A stretch of 64,000 nucleotides of DNA from Gemmatimonas sp. Its GTDB lineage: Bacteria > Gemmatimonadota > Gemmatimonadetes > Gemmatimonadales > Gemmatimonadaceae. The first letter of the stretch is position 1. Each line of letters opens with the position of its first letter. Position numbers and translations under genes: made by a program. The notes under the pieces were generated by a model. It ran no database searches. It saw only the letters and a program-made list of their open reading frames with translations, and had not been told where the DNA came from. The stretch spans positions 62,001 through 126,000 of the forward strand of contig JANYJW010000021.1 of NCBI GenBank assembly GCA_025361705.1, given 5' to 3'. Below are positions 40,672-48,781 of this stretch, piece after piece.

Positions 40672-42039
40672 TCAGTGCGCGAGCTGCGCCAGCAGGTCGC
40701 GGGCGCGTTCGACGAGCGCGCGCGCTTCGCCGGCTGTGGCCGCCTCGGCGATGACGCGCACAATGTGTTCGGTGCCCGACGGACGGATGTGCACCCAACG
40801 GCCCGGCCAGCCGAGGCGCAGGCCATCCTGCGTGTCGGCCTCGGCGTCGGGGAAGGCGGCGCGCAGCGCGGCGTAGACCGCGTCGAGCGGCGTGGCCGGC
40901 CGGTCGAGCTTGTCCTTGATGATCGTGTAGCGCGGGTAGCGTGCCACGACCGCCGAGAGCGGCTCACCCGCATCGACCAGCATCTGCAGCAGCAACGCCA
41001 CGCCGAGCGGCGCGTCGCGTCCCAGGTGCAGGTCGGGCAGGATGACGCCGCCATTGCCTTCGCCTCCCACCACCGCGCCGGCCGCGCGCATCGCCATGGC
41101 GACGTTGACCTCTCCCACCGGTGCGCGCAGCACCGTGGCGCCAAGCGCTGTGACCTGATCATCAACGACAAGGCTCGTCGAGAGGTTGGTCACCACGGGG
41201 CCGCGTGCGTGCTTGAGGACGACGCGCGCGGCGAGCGCCAGTGTGTAGTCCTCTCCGATGGCGCGTCCCGTTTCGTCGACGAGCGCGAGGCGATCGACGT
41301 CCGGATCAGTGGCGAACCCGATGTCGGCGCGGGCCGACTTCACGAGCGCGCAGAGCGGACCGAGGTTCTCGGCGATGGGCTCCGGCGGGCGCGGAAAACG
41401 GCCATCGGCCTCGAGCTCAATGGACTCCACCTCGCAGCCCAGCAGGTCGAGCAGGCGCGGAATGACGATGCCCCCCGCGCCTCGGCAGGCGTCGTAGGCC
41501 ACGCGGAACTTGCGCGCGCGGATGGCTGGTACGTCGATCATCGGCAGGGCGAGCACGGCGTCGAGGTGTCGCGCAACGGCATCGCCGTCGAAGCGCGTTA
41601 CACCGAGCTTGTCCCACGTGGCATAGGGCACGTCATCGACGAGTGCGCGCATCTCGGCTCCCGCGGCGGCGCTCAGAAACAGGCCATCGGGCCCGATGAA
41701 CTTGAGCGCGTTCCACTCGATGGGATTGTGACTCGCCGTGATGCCCAGGCCGCCGGCCGCGTGGTGGTGCTCCACGGCCATCTGCAGGGTGGGTGTCGTG
41801 GTGATACCCAGGTCGATGACGTCCGCGCCGACCGCCTCGAGTGCGGAGCGCGCCACCTGATGGAAGAGCGGACCGGTAATGCGGCTGTCGCGCCCCAGCA
41901 CCACCGCACGCGCGGTGCCCCGGGAAATGGCCCACGCACCGAAAGCCGCAGCGTACCGCGCGAACACTTCGGGGTTGAGGCCAAAGCCAACGCGTCCCCG
42001 GATGCCGGAGACGCTGATCATGAGACGTGGATCGGTCAT
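40672..42039 (-). CDS. glmM: Phosphoglucosamine mutase (alpha-D-phosphohexomutase)
   Basis: This enzyme should convert glucosamine-6-phosphate to glucosamine-1-phosphate, the next step after GlmS. The 455-residue protein has the phosphoserine loop GITASHNP with S103, the metal loop TDPDVDR, the sugar-binding GGEGNGGVI and the phosphate-binding RPSGTEHIVRV. Short N-terminal MISVSGIRGRVG is usual for GlmM-like enzymes. It lies directly upstream of glmS in one operon, which favours GlmM over phosphomannomutase. A 7-bp array lies in its upstream region. Confidence 0.88.
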   Translation of the reverse strand: MTDPRLMISVSGIRGRVGFGLNPEVFARYAAAFGAWAISRGTARAVVLGRDSRITGPLFHQVARSALEAVGADVIDLGITTTPTLQMAVEHHHAAGGLGITASHNPIEWNALKFIGPDGLFLSAAAGAEMRALVDDVPYATWDKLGVTRFDGDAVARHLDAVLALPMIDVPAIRARKFRVAYDACRGAGGIVIPRLLDLLGCEVESIELEADGRFPRPPEPIAENLGPLCALVKSARADIGFATDPDVDRLALVDETGRAIGEDYTLALAARVVLKHARGPVVTNLSTSLVVDDQVTALGATVLRAPVGEVNVAMAMRAAGAVVGGEGNGGVILPDLHLGRDAPLGVALLLQMLVDAGEPLSAVVARYPRYTIIKDKLDRPATPLDAVYAALRAAFPDAEADTQDGLRLGWPGRWVHIRPSGTEHIVRVIAEAATAGEARALVERARDLLAQLAH

Positions 42040-42073
42040 GCTGTAAAGCTGGAGTGGGGTGGACTTGGGGGGT

Positions 42074-42136
42074 AGATGGGAGATGGCGGAGGGCGGAGGG
42101 CGGAGGGCGGAGGGCGGATGGCAGAGGGCGGATGCC
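42074..42136. repeat. 7-bp-period array, forward arm, upstream of glmM
   Basis: Nine heptamers: AGATGGG, AGATGGC, GGAGGGC four times, GGATGGC, AGAGGGC, GGATGCC. It lies between the divergent glmM and acyl-adenylate genes. Confidence 0.88.
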
Positions 42137-42213
42137 ATCGGACGGCGGTGGTGGGTTGCGGGTGGAAGTTGGGACGGCGCGCACGCAATTTGCGCTGGCA
42201 ATGATCGGGCACT

Positions 42214-42236
42214 CCGTCCGCCATCCGCCATCCGCC
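42214..42236. repeat. 7-bp-period array, reverse-complement arm
   Basis: CCGTCCG, CCATCCG, CCATCCG are the reverse complement of the units at 42074-42136. The arms are 77 bp apart and again make an inverted pair. Confidence 0.75.
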
Positions 42237-42245
42237 TCTATCCCC

Positions 42246-43451
42246 GTGCCCAGCCCACTCTCCCTGCTCCCCATCGCCCTCGCCGCCGGCAACGGTTGCG
42301 TGGATGGCACGCCGGCAGCAGCGCTCGTTGCGGCGGGCTTCACGCTGCTGCAGCGGTCCGCGCCGCTGGTGCGAGCGCTCGCGGGACGCCGGAGCGCGAT
42401 CCTGCTGCCGCCGTCGCGTGCCGCAATCACGGCGCTGGCGGCGAGCGATGGACGCGGCGCGGTGGTCCTCGACCCGTTCGCGCACGCCCCGGCACTCGGC
42501 GCGCAGCTCCGCGAGGCGGACGTGGGAGCGGTCTTCACGACGCGAGCGACCGCCGCGGTGCTCCCCGTGGGTGAGCGCGTGACGGTGTTGCTCGATGACG
42601 CGCCGCGCAGCGCGACGGTCGTGGTCAGCGGCACCGAGGCGCGCATCGACCTCGGCTCGCATTTTGGCCTCGACCTCGAGGGCGAGCCGGAGGAAGGACG
42701 CGACGAGGAGTGCCTCGTGGCCTTTGGCGCGCGCGGCGGCGCGGCGCACACGCATCGCAGCCTGCTGGCTGGCGCGCGTGGCGCCGTGGATGCGACGTCG
42801 ATGCTGCCGCACGACCACGTACTCGCCGCGTTGCCGCTGACGGAGCTGTGGGCCTTTCTCGTTTCCATGGCGGCACCACTGCTGTCTGGTGCGCGGGTCT
42901 CGACGCTACCGCGGTTCGATGCGCCCACCGCGCTGCGTGCCATCGAGGAACAGGGCATCACGATGCTGGCCGCAACGCCATCGACGTACGAGGCGCTGGC
43001 CGCCGCGCTCGAGCAGCGCGGCACACCGTTAAGCGCACCGCCGTTGCGCGTGTGCCTGTGCGGCGGCGCAATGGCCACCATGCCCTTGCAGGAGCGTTGG
43101 CACGCGCTCACGGGCGTCGAGTTGCGCCAGGCATGGGGATGCGCCGAGGCGCCACTCTGCCTCTTCAACGTGCCGCACCTGCCCAATCGGCGCGGCACGG
43201 CGGGCATTCCCTTCCCTGGCGTACGGCTGTCGGTTCGCGACGCCCTTTCACACCGGCCCGTGCCGCACGGTGCACCTGGCGAGCTCTGGGTGCGCGGCGC
43301 GCAGCTCTTCAGCGGCTACGTGGGTAGTGCGCCGGCCGGACGCTGCGTGATCGACGGTTGGCTGCAGACTGGCACCGTGGCGCAGGAGCGCGACGACGGG
43401 GCCTTTGCGCTGGTTCCACCGGCCAACAGTGTGAAAGCTGGCGTCGTATGA
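42246..43451 (+). CDS. Degenerate AMP-binding (acyl-adenylate) family protein
   Basis: This 401-residue protein resembles the large domain of acyl-CoA synthetases (LPLTELWAFLVSMAAPLLSG, TMLAATPSTYEAL, CGGAMATMPLQERWHALTG, then WGCAEAPLCLFNVP and GTAGIPFPGVRLSV). The phosphate loop is eroded: AFGARGGAAHTHRS stands where YTSGTTGxPKG is expected. The C-terminal small domain with the catalytic Lys is missing, since the frame ends shortly after ELWVRGAQLFSGY. It may be inactive or use a different chemistry. GTG at 42246 is chosen because ATG 42201 would translate through a repeat arm. Its stop overlaps the kinase gene (ATGA). Confidence 0.7.
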   Translation: MPSPLSLLPIALAAGNGCVDGTPAAALVAAGFTLLQRSAPLVRALAGRRSAILLPPSRAAITALAASDGRGAVVLDPFAHAPALGAQLREADVGAVFTTRATAAVLPVGERVTVLLDDAPRSATVVVSGTEARIDLGSHFGLDLEGEPEEGRDEECLVAFGARGGAAHTHRSLLAGARGAVDATSMLPHDHVLAALPLTELWAFLVSMAAPLLSGARVSTLPRFDAPTALRAIEEQGITMLAATPSTYEALAAALEQRGTPLSAPPLRVCLCGGAMATMPLQERWHALTGVELRQAWGCAEAPLCLFNVPHLPNRRGTAGIPFPGVRLSVRDALSHRPVPHGAPGELWVRGAQLFSGYVGSAPAGRCVIDGWLQTGTVAQERDDGAFALVPPANSVKAGVV

Positions 43452-45271
43452 ATTCCATGGACATCCGCACCACCCTTGCCATCCAGGTCGCCATGTACGC
43501 GATCTGCGGCCTGGTGGTGTCCATGCTCTGGTTCCAGAACCATCGGCGATTCGCTGGCCTCTCGCTGTGGATGGCGTCGTTTGCCCTGCAGATCGTCGGC
43601 AACGGGCTGATCGCCCTGCGCGGCCGCATTCCGGATTGGGAGTCGGTGGTGCTGGCGAACGTGCTCGCGGTGGCCGGAGCGCTGCTCCTGAACCTCGGGC
43701 TCGAGCGCTTCGTGCGGCGGCCCGGACGGCAGGCGCACAACGTCGTGCTCCTGGGGCTCTTTGCGGTGGTCCACTGGCACTTCACGTTTGCGCAGCCAAG
43801 CCTGACCGCCCGGTTCGTCAACACGTCCGCGGCGCTCCTGGTCACCAGCCTGCAGGGCATCTGGATCCTGGCGCACCGCGCCGCACCCAGGCTGCAGCGG
43901 GCGGCAGCTCCCACCGTGGCCGTCCTCGCGGCGTTTGGCGTGCTGAGCATCGTGCGCATCGTCGACGCCGCCTATCTGCCGGAGCCCGGCAACGACTACA
44001 TGAACGCGGGCGGCCTCCAGGCCGTGGTCCTCATTCTGTATCAGATGTTGTGGGTGCTGCTCACGTTTTCGCTGGCCATGCTGGTGAACGGCCGCCTGCT
44101 CGACGAGGTCCGCGTCGGCGAGGAGAAGTACGCCAAGGCCTTCCATTCCTCCCCGTATGCCATCCTGCTGACACGCCTGGCGGACGACCGGGTCATCGAG
44201 GTCAACCACGGCTTCGAGGCGCTGTCCGGATACGCCGCCAGCGAGGTCGTGGGCAGGACCACGGAGGAGTTGCTGCTCTGGAACCGGTCGGAGGACCAGA
44301 CGGAGATCGCCAACACCATCAGGACGGGCGACAGCGTGCGCGACCAGGAGTGCACCTTTCGCACCAAGTCTGGTGAAACGCGGATCGGGCTGCTTTCCGT
44401 CGACATCATCGAGCATGACGGCGAGCCGTTGCTGCTGTCGACCGTCAACGACATCACGGTGCGCGCGCAGGCCGCGGCCGAACGGGCCGTCCTCGAGGCC
44501 CAGCTTCAGCACGCGCGCGAGCTGGAGTCCGTGGGTCGCCTGGCGGGCGGCGTGGCGCACGAGTTCAACAACATGATGGGCGTGATCCTCGGCAACACGG
44601 AGTTCGCGTTGCGTCAGGTGGAACCCGCGCTCCCGTTGCACGCCGACCTGCTCGACATCCAGCAGGCGGCCCAGCGCGCCGCCAACATCACGGGGCAGCT
44701 GCTGGCATACTCGCGCCGGCAGGCCGTGCAGCCCATCGCGCTGGACCTGAACGCGGCGGTCTCGGGCCAATTGGCAATGCTGCAGCGGCTGATCGGGCAG
44801 GCCATCGGACTCGTCTGGGTGCCCGGCGCAACGCTGTCGCCCATCACGAAAGACCCGTCGCAGTTGACGACCCTGCTCACCAACCTGTGCCTCAACGCGC
44901 GCGATGCCATCGAGGGCACGGGCACGATCACGCTGCGGACGGCCAACTGCGCCATCGACGCCGCGGCCTGTGACGGACACACGGATGCGGTGCCGGGAGA
45001 CTATGTGCAGCTGACGGTACACGACACGGGGCGCGGGATGGACGCGACGACGCTGGAGCGTGCGTTCGAGCCGTTCTTCACGACCAAGGACTTCGGAGAG
45101 TCCTCCGGGCTGGGACTGGCCTCGGTGTACGGCGCCGTGAAGCAAGCCGGCGGGTTCATCACCGTCGCGAGCGTGCCGGGCCAGGGCACGACGTTCGCGC
45201 TGCATTGGCCGCGACGCACGGCAGAGGACCTCGCGGGCGAGCCCGAGCCTACGGCGGAAGCCCCGCGCTGA
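43448..45271 (+). CDS. Membrane-bound PAS sensor histidine kinase
   Basis: This 607-residue kinase has an N-terminal membrane region of about seven helices (residues 10-220). A PAS domain comes next (YAKAFHSSPYAILLTRLADD to VNDITVRAQ, about 225-345). The HisKA box is GGVAHEFNNMMGVILGN with H371, of the nitrogen-regulator-like type. The ATPase domain has N-box NLCLNARDA, DTGRGMDA and SSGLGLASVYGAVKQAGG. It ends without a receiver domain. It is translationally coupled to the degenerate acyl-adenylate gene. The REC-HD-GYP gene converges on it and is a plausible partner. Confidence 0.92.
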   Translation: MNSMDIRTTLAIQVAMYAICGLVVSMLWFQNHRRFAGLSLWMASFALQIVGNGLIALRGRIPDWESVVLANVLAVAGALLLNLGLERFVRRPGRQAHNVVLLGLFAVVHWHFTFAQPSLTARFVNTSAALLVTSLQGIWILAHRAAPRLQRAAAPTVAVLAAFGVLSIVRIVDAAYLPEPGNDYMNAGGLQAVVLILYQMLWVLLTFSLAMLVNGRLLDEVRVGEEKYAKAFHSSPYAILLTRLADDRVIEVNHGFEALSGYAASEVVGRTTEELLLWNRSEDQTEIANTIRTGDSVRDQECTFRTKSGETRIGLLSVDIIEHDGEPLLLSTVNDITVRAQAAAERAVLEAQLQHARELESVGRLAGGVAHEFNNMMGVILGNTEFALRQVEPALPLHADLLDIQQAAQRAANITGQLLAYSRRQAVQPIALDLNAAVSGQLAMLQRLIGQAIGLVWVPGATLSPITKDPSQLTTLLTNLCLNARDAIEGTGTITLRTANCAIDAAACDGHTDAVPGDYVQLTVHDTGRGMDATTLERAFEPFFTTKDFGESSGLGLASVYGAVKQAGGFITVASVPGQGTTFALHWPRRTAEDLAGEPEPTAEAPR

Positions 45272-45298
45272 CACCGATGCCGGCGCCAGTCCGCACCG

Positions 45299-46462
45299 TC
45301 AGGGGACCGCAGCCGCCATGCGCGGCGCCACCGTCGTCGCCGTCGTCGCTGTGGTCGCTGTGGTCGGTGCATGCGGCCAGCCATCGCCGAGGTCGCCGTC
45401 CATGGTGCGATTCATCTTCGCCCAATCGACGCCACCCAGCTCGATCACGTTGAGGAACGCATCCACCACGCCCTCGTCCCACTGCGTGCCGCGGTGCGTG
45501 CGGAGTTCCTTCACCGCCGTCTCGAGCGGCAGCCAGAAGCCGGGGCGGTAGGGCCGGCGGCTCGTCATCGCGTCAAAGGAGTCGGCCACCGCCGTGATGC
45601 GCGCCTCGAGCGGTATGTGCACGCCAGCCAGCCGGTCGGGACCGCCGCGGCCGTCGATGCGCTCGTGGTGCCAGCGCACGATGTTGAGTGCCTTCGGCGT
45701 GTCGTTGAGCAGCGGCGCAAGAATGCGCCAGCCCACCATGGTGTGCGTCATGATGTGCTCGTACTCGTCGTCGGTCAGCCGGCCGGGCTTGTTGAGCACC
45801 GACTCGCGCACGCCGATCTTGCCGATGTCGTGCACATGCCCGCCCAGCGCCACCTGCCAAATGTCGTCAGCGGCCAGGCCGAGCTCACGGGCGATGAGCG
45901 ACGCGTAGTACGACACGCGGCCCGAGTGGCCGCGGGTATACCGGTCCTTGGCTTCGAGCGCGTCGGCCAGCGACTGGATGCTCGTGAAGAAGAGCGACTC
46001 GAGGCGGCGCTGCTGCTCGCTGACGCGCCGTTCCAGAGTGTCCTTGTAGTCTCGCGCCTCCAGCAGGAGCTTGCGCTTTTCGAGCGCCTGGCGGAGCCGC
46101 TGCCGCACTTCCTCGAGATGGCACGGCTTGGGCAGGTAGTCCATCGCGCCATCGGCGAGGCAGGTCACGGCAGTGTCGACTTCGTCGACGGCCGAGATCA
46201 TCACCATGGCGATGTCGGGATAGCGCTGACGCACCGCCTTGAGCAGCTGCACGCCGTCCATCAGCGGCATCCGCAGGTCCGACAGCACGAGCGAGACGGT
46301 GTTCTCGGCCAGGACCTCGAGCGCCTCGACGCCGTTGGACGCCTCGTGGCAGATGTAGCCGTCCTTTTCGAGCACGCGCACCAACGCCTGCCGCAGGCGC
46401 GGTTCGTCGTCGACGACGAGGCAGGTGGCGCGCTCCATGGAGCGCCGCGGCACGTCGATCAC
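45299..46462 (-). CDS. REC-HD-GYP response regulator with degenerate GYP motif
   Basis: This 387-residue response regulator couples a receiver domain (about 12-125, D62 in LSDLRMP, K112) to an HD-GYP c-di-GMP phosphodiesterase domain (about 160-345). HD is H211-D212 in GHVHDIGKIG, and HHERIDGRGG is present, but the GYP triad reads GGP (residues 273-275). The C-terminus is a Thr/Ala tail (TTATTATTATTVAP) made of 9-bp repeats. The start is GTG at 46462, supported by AGGAGG 4 bases upstream; ATG 46438 lacks a ribosome site. It converges on the PAS kinase gene. Confidence 0.9.
   Translation of the reverse strand: MIDVPRRSMERATCLVVDDEPRLRQALVRVLEKDGYICHEASNGVEALEVLAENTVSLVLSDLRMPLMDGVQLLKAVRQRYPDIAMVMISAVDEVDTAVTCLADGAMDYLPKPCHLEEVRQRLRQALEKRKLLLEARDYKDTLERRVSEQQRRLESLFFTSIQSLADALEAKDRYTRGHSGRVSYYASLIARELGLAADDIWQVALGGHVHDIGKIGVRESVLNKPGRLTDDEYEHIMTHTMVGWRILAPLLNDTPKALNIVRWHHERIDGRGGPDRLAGVHIPLEARITAVADSFDAMTSRRPYRPGFWLPLETAVKELRTHRGTQWDEGVVDAFLNVIELGGVDWAKMNRTMDGDLGDGWPHAPTTATTATTATTVAPRMAAAVP
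45331..45366. repeat. 9-bp tandem repeat inside the 3' end of the REC-HD-GYP gene
   Basis: On the plus strand there are four units: CCGTCGTCG twice, then CTGTGGTCG twice. They encode the Thr/Ala tail on the minus strand. CCGTCGTCG is closely related to GTGTCGTCG of clpP and to the reverse complement of the units at 1882-1899. Confidence 0.85.
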
Positions 46463-46511
46463 GCGGCCTCCTCGTGGACGCCGGGCTCTCGTTCGCGCCG
46501 CACCCCGCGGC

Positions 46512-46520
46512 TATCTTTCC
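46512..46520 (+). promoter_or_regulatory. TAnnTTTC box upstream of the PLP-enzyme gene
   Basis: TATCTTTCC lies 28 bp before the ATG at 46549, leaving room for a short leader with the GGGAG ribosome site. The flanking CGCGGCTAYCTTTCC is shared with the ECF sigma gene box at 59148. Confidence 0.45.
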
Positions 46521-46548
46521 CGGCATCCTCTTCGCTCTGGGAGCCGGC

Positions 46549-47718
46549 ATGACGCGGGTGTTTGACGAAGACTTCAGCGCACGATTCGCGACGCGCACCA
46601 TTCACGCGGGCCAACGCCCCGATCCCACGACCGGCGCCATCATGCCGCCGATCTACCAGACCTCCACCTACGTGCAGGACGCGCTCGGCGAGCACAAGGG
46701 CTACGAGTACGCGCGGGGCAAGAACCCCACGCGCGAGGCCCTCGAACGCAACGTCGCCACCCTCGAGGGCGGCCGCCACGGCTTCGCCTTCTCCAGCGGC
46801 ATGGGCTGCCTGGACAGCATCATGAAGCTGTTCAAGTCGGGCGACCATATCGTCTGCGGCGAGAACGTATACGGCGGTACGTTCCGGCTGTTCGACCGGA
46901 TTCTGCGTCATTTCGGACTCGCCTTTACGTTCGTGGACACGCGCGATCCCCAGCTGATCGAAGACGCCATCACCGCTTCGACGGTTGCACTGCTCGTCGA
47001 AACGCCGACCAATCCGATGATGAGGATCACGGATCTCGCTGCCGCGGGCGACATCGCCAAACGCCGCGGGATCCTGCTCATCGTCGACAACACCTTTGCC
47101 ACTCCGGCCCACCAGCGCCCACTCGAATTCGGCGCGCATGTGGTCTATCACTCAAGCACCAAGTACCTGAATGGCCATAGTGATATGGTCGGCGGCATCG
47201 CCGTCGTTCTTGAGGATTCGCTGGCTGAGAAGCTCCAGTTCATCGCCAATGCGGCCGGGGCGGTGCCGGGGCCGATGGATGCGTGGTTGACACTGCGCGG
47301 AACCAAGACACTGGCCCTCCGCATGAAGGCGCACGATGCCAACGGCATGGCCGTCTCCGCCTGGCTCGCGAACCGCTGGGGGGCAGAACGCGTGGTCTTT
47401 CCCGGACTGCCCACACATCCGCAGCACGAACTCGCCAAGAAGCAGATGTCGGGCTTTGGCGGGATGATCAGCGTCGAGATGGGCAGCCGGGAGAAGGCCG
47501 CGAAGGTACTCGGCCGCACACACGTCTATGCGCTCGCCGAGTCGCTGGGCGGCGTCGAGAGTCTCATCAGCCACCCCGCGTCGATGACGCACGCGTCGGT
47601 ACCGGTGGACAAGCGCGACGCGATGGGCATTACCGACGGCCTCATCCGCCTCTCGACGGGCGTGGAAGATGCCGAAGACCTGATTGCCGACCTCGAGCAG
47701 GCGTTCGCCGGGCTCTAG
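46549..47718 (+). CDS. Trans-sulfuration PLP enzyme (cystathionine gamma-synthase/lyase family)
   Basis: This 389-residue PLP enzyme belongs to the Cys/Met metabolism family and acts in cystathionine or homocysteine chemistry in the cytoplasm. The PLP lysine is K205 in HSSTKYLNGHSD, and D180 (IVDNTFATP) holds the cofactor ring. MPPIYQTSTYVQ, GYEYARGKNPTREALE and SLGGVESLISHPASMTH are typical. Synthase and lyase cannot be separated by sequence here. The start follows GGGAG by 5 bases. It is divergent from the HD-GYP regulator and followed by the M48 peptidase gene. Confidence 0.9.
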   Translation: MTRVFDEDFSARFATRTIHAGQRPDPTTGAIMPPIYQTSTYVQDALGEHKGYEYARGKNPTREALERNVATLEGGRHGFAFSSGMGCLDSIMKLFKSGDHIVCGENVYGGTFRLFDRILRHFGLAFTFVDTRDPQLIEDAITASTVALLVETPTNPMMRITDLAAAGDIAKRRGILLIVDNTFATPAHQRPLEFGAHVVYHSSTKYLNGHSDMVGGIAVVLEDSLAEKLQFIANAAGAVPGPMDAWLTLRGTKTLALRMKAHDANGMAVSAWLANRWGAERVVFPGLPTHPQHELAKKQMSGFGGMISVEMGSREKAAKVLGRTHVYALAESLGGVESLISHPASMTHASVPVDKRDAMGITDGLIRLSTGVEDAEDLIADLEQAFAGL

Positions 47719-47797
47719 GGCGCTCCAGCGACGACACTTCGCGCGGCGGGGGCCCGTAGGGCATGCATTGGTCCCCGTCGCACTTCGAGGAGAGCAC

Positions 47798-48781
47798 ATG
47801 GCTACCCGCATCACCCTGACCGACATCGCCCCGGCATCCTGGGAGCATCCCGCCGACCGGGCCGCACTCAACGCCCTGCGCGCCATCCCGGGCTTCGACC
47901 ACGTGGTCCGCAAGATCGCCGCGTTCTTTGGAGAGCGCGGCCTGCGGCAGCTCTTCCTGGCCAACGCCGTGCGCGTGGGCCCCAGGCAGCGCCCCGAACT
48001 CGACGCGCTGCTCACGGAAATTCTCGAGACGATGGACTGGACGGAGCGCCCGCAGCTGTACGTCACGCAGGCGCCGATGGTCAATGCCGCGGCCCTGGGC
48101 TTCGACAAGCCGTTCATCGTCATCAACTCCGGAACACTGGAACACCTCGAACGCGAGGAGCAGAAGGTGCTCATCGCCCACGAGGTGGGGCACATCATCA
48201 GCGGGCACGTGCTCTACCGCACCGTCGCCACCATCCTGATGACGTTCGGCATCGGCGCGCTCCCGTTCCTCGCCGCCGCAGTCATCTTCCCGTTCCAGAT
48301 GGCCTTCCTCGAGTGGTACCGGAAGAGCGAACTGTCGTCGGACCGCGCCTCGCTGCTCGCCGTGCAGGACCGGCGTGCGGTGATGATGACCTTCCTCAAG
48401 GTCGCCGGCGGCCCGGCGCACGGGCACACCATCGACCTCGAGGCCTTCATGGAGCAGGCCACCGAGTACGAGACGCAGGGCGACGCGTGGGACAAGGTGC
48501 TGCAGGTGCTCAACACGGTGTTCCGCGAGCATCCGTTCAACACCGTGCGCGCCGGCGAACTGCAGCGCTACATCGATGCCGGGCGCTACGACAAGGTGAT
48601 GGCCGGCGAGTATGACCGCCGCAGCGACGCGCGTCCGTCGGCGGAAGAGGTCGGCCGCGACTTTTCCGAGGCGGGCGCCTACTACGGCGACCAGGCGAAG
48701 CAGGCGGCGGCCAAGGCCGGCGAGATGCTGGGGCGCGCCAAGGATGCCTTCACCGACGCGTTCAAGACCGGCGCGCGATGA
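47798..48781 (+). CDS. M48-family metallopeptidase
   Basis: This 327-residue protein is a zinc peptidase of the M48 (HtpX/Ste24-like) family. The metal site is HEVGH (128-132), with the third ligand probably in SELSSDRASLLAV. A hydrophobic segment (YRTVATILMTFGIGALPFLAAAVIF) lies between them, so it is probably inserted in the inner membrane. A charged Ala-rich tail follows. GAGGAG lies 6 bases before the ATG. The stop overlaps purD (ATGA). Physiological substrate is unknown. Confidence 0.9.
   Translation: MATRITLTDIAPASWEHPADRAALNALRAIPGFDHVVRKIAAFFGERGLRQLFLANAVRVGPRQRPELDALLTEILETMDWTERPQLYVTQAPMVNAAALGFDKPFIVINSGTLEHLEREEQKVLIAHEVGHIISGHVLYRTVATILMTFGIGALPFLAAAVIFPFQMAFLEWYRKSELSSDRASLLAVQDRRAVMMTFLKVAGGPAHGHTIDLEAFMEQATEYETQGDAWDKVLQVLNTVFREHPFNTVRAGELQRYIDAGRYDKVMAGEYDRRSDARPSAEEVGRDFSEAGAYYGDQAKQAAAKAGEMLGRAKDAFTDAFKTGAR

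Noticed and set aside
42201-42245. ATG at 42201 as start of the acyl-adenylate protein
   Set aside because: It would translate through a heptamer repeat arm and add residues with no family character; GTG at 42246 is preferred, though neither has a clear ribosome site.
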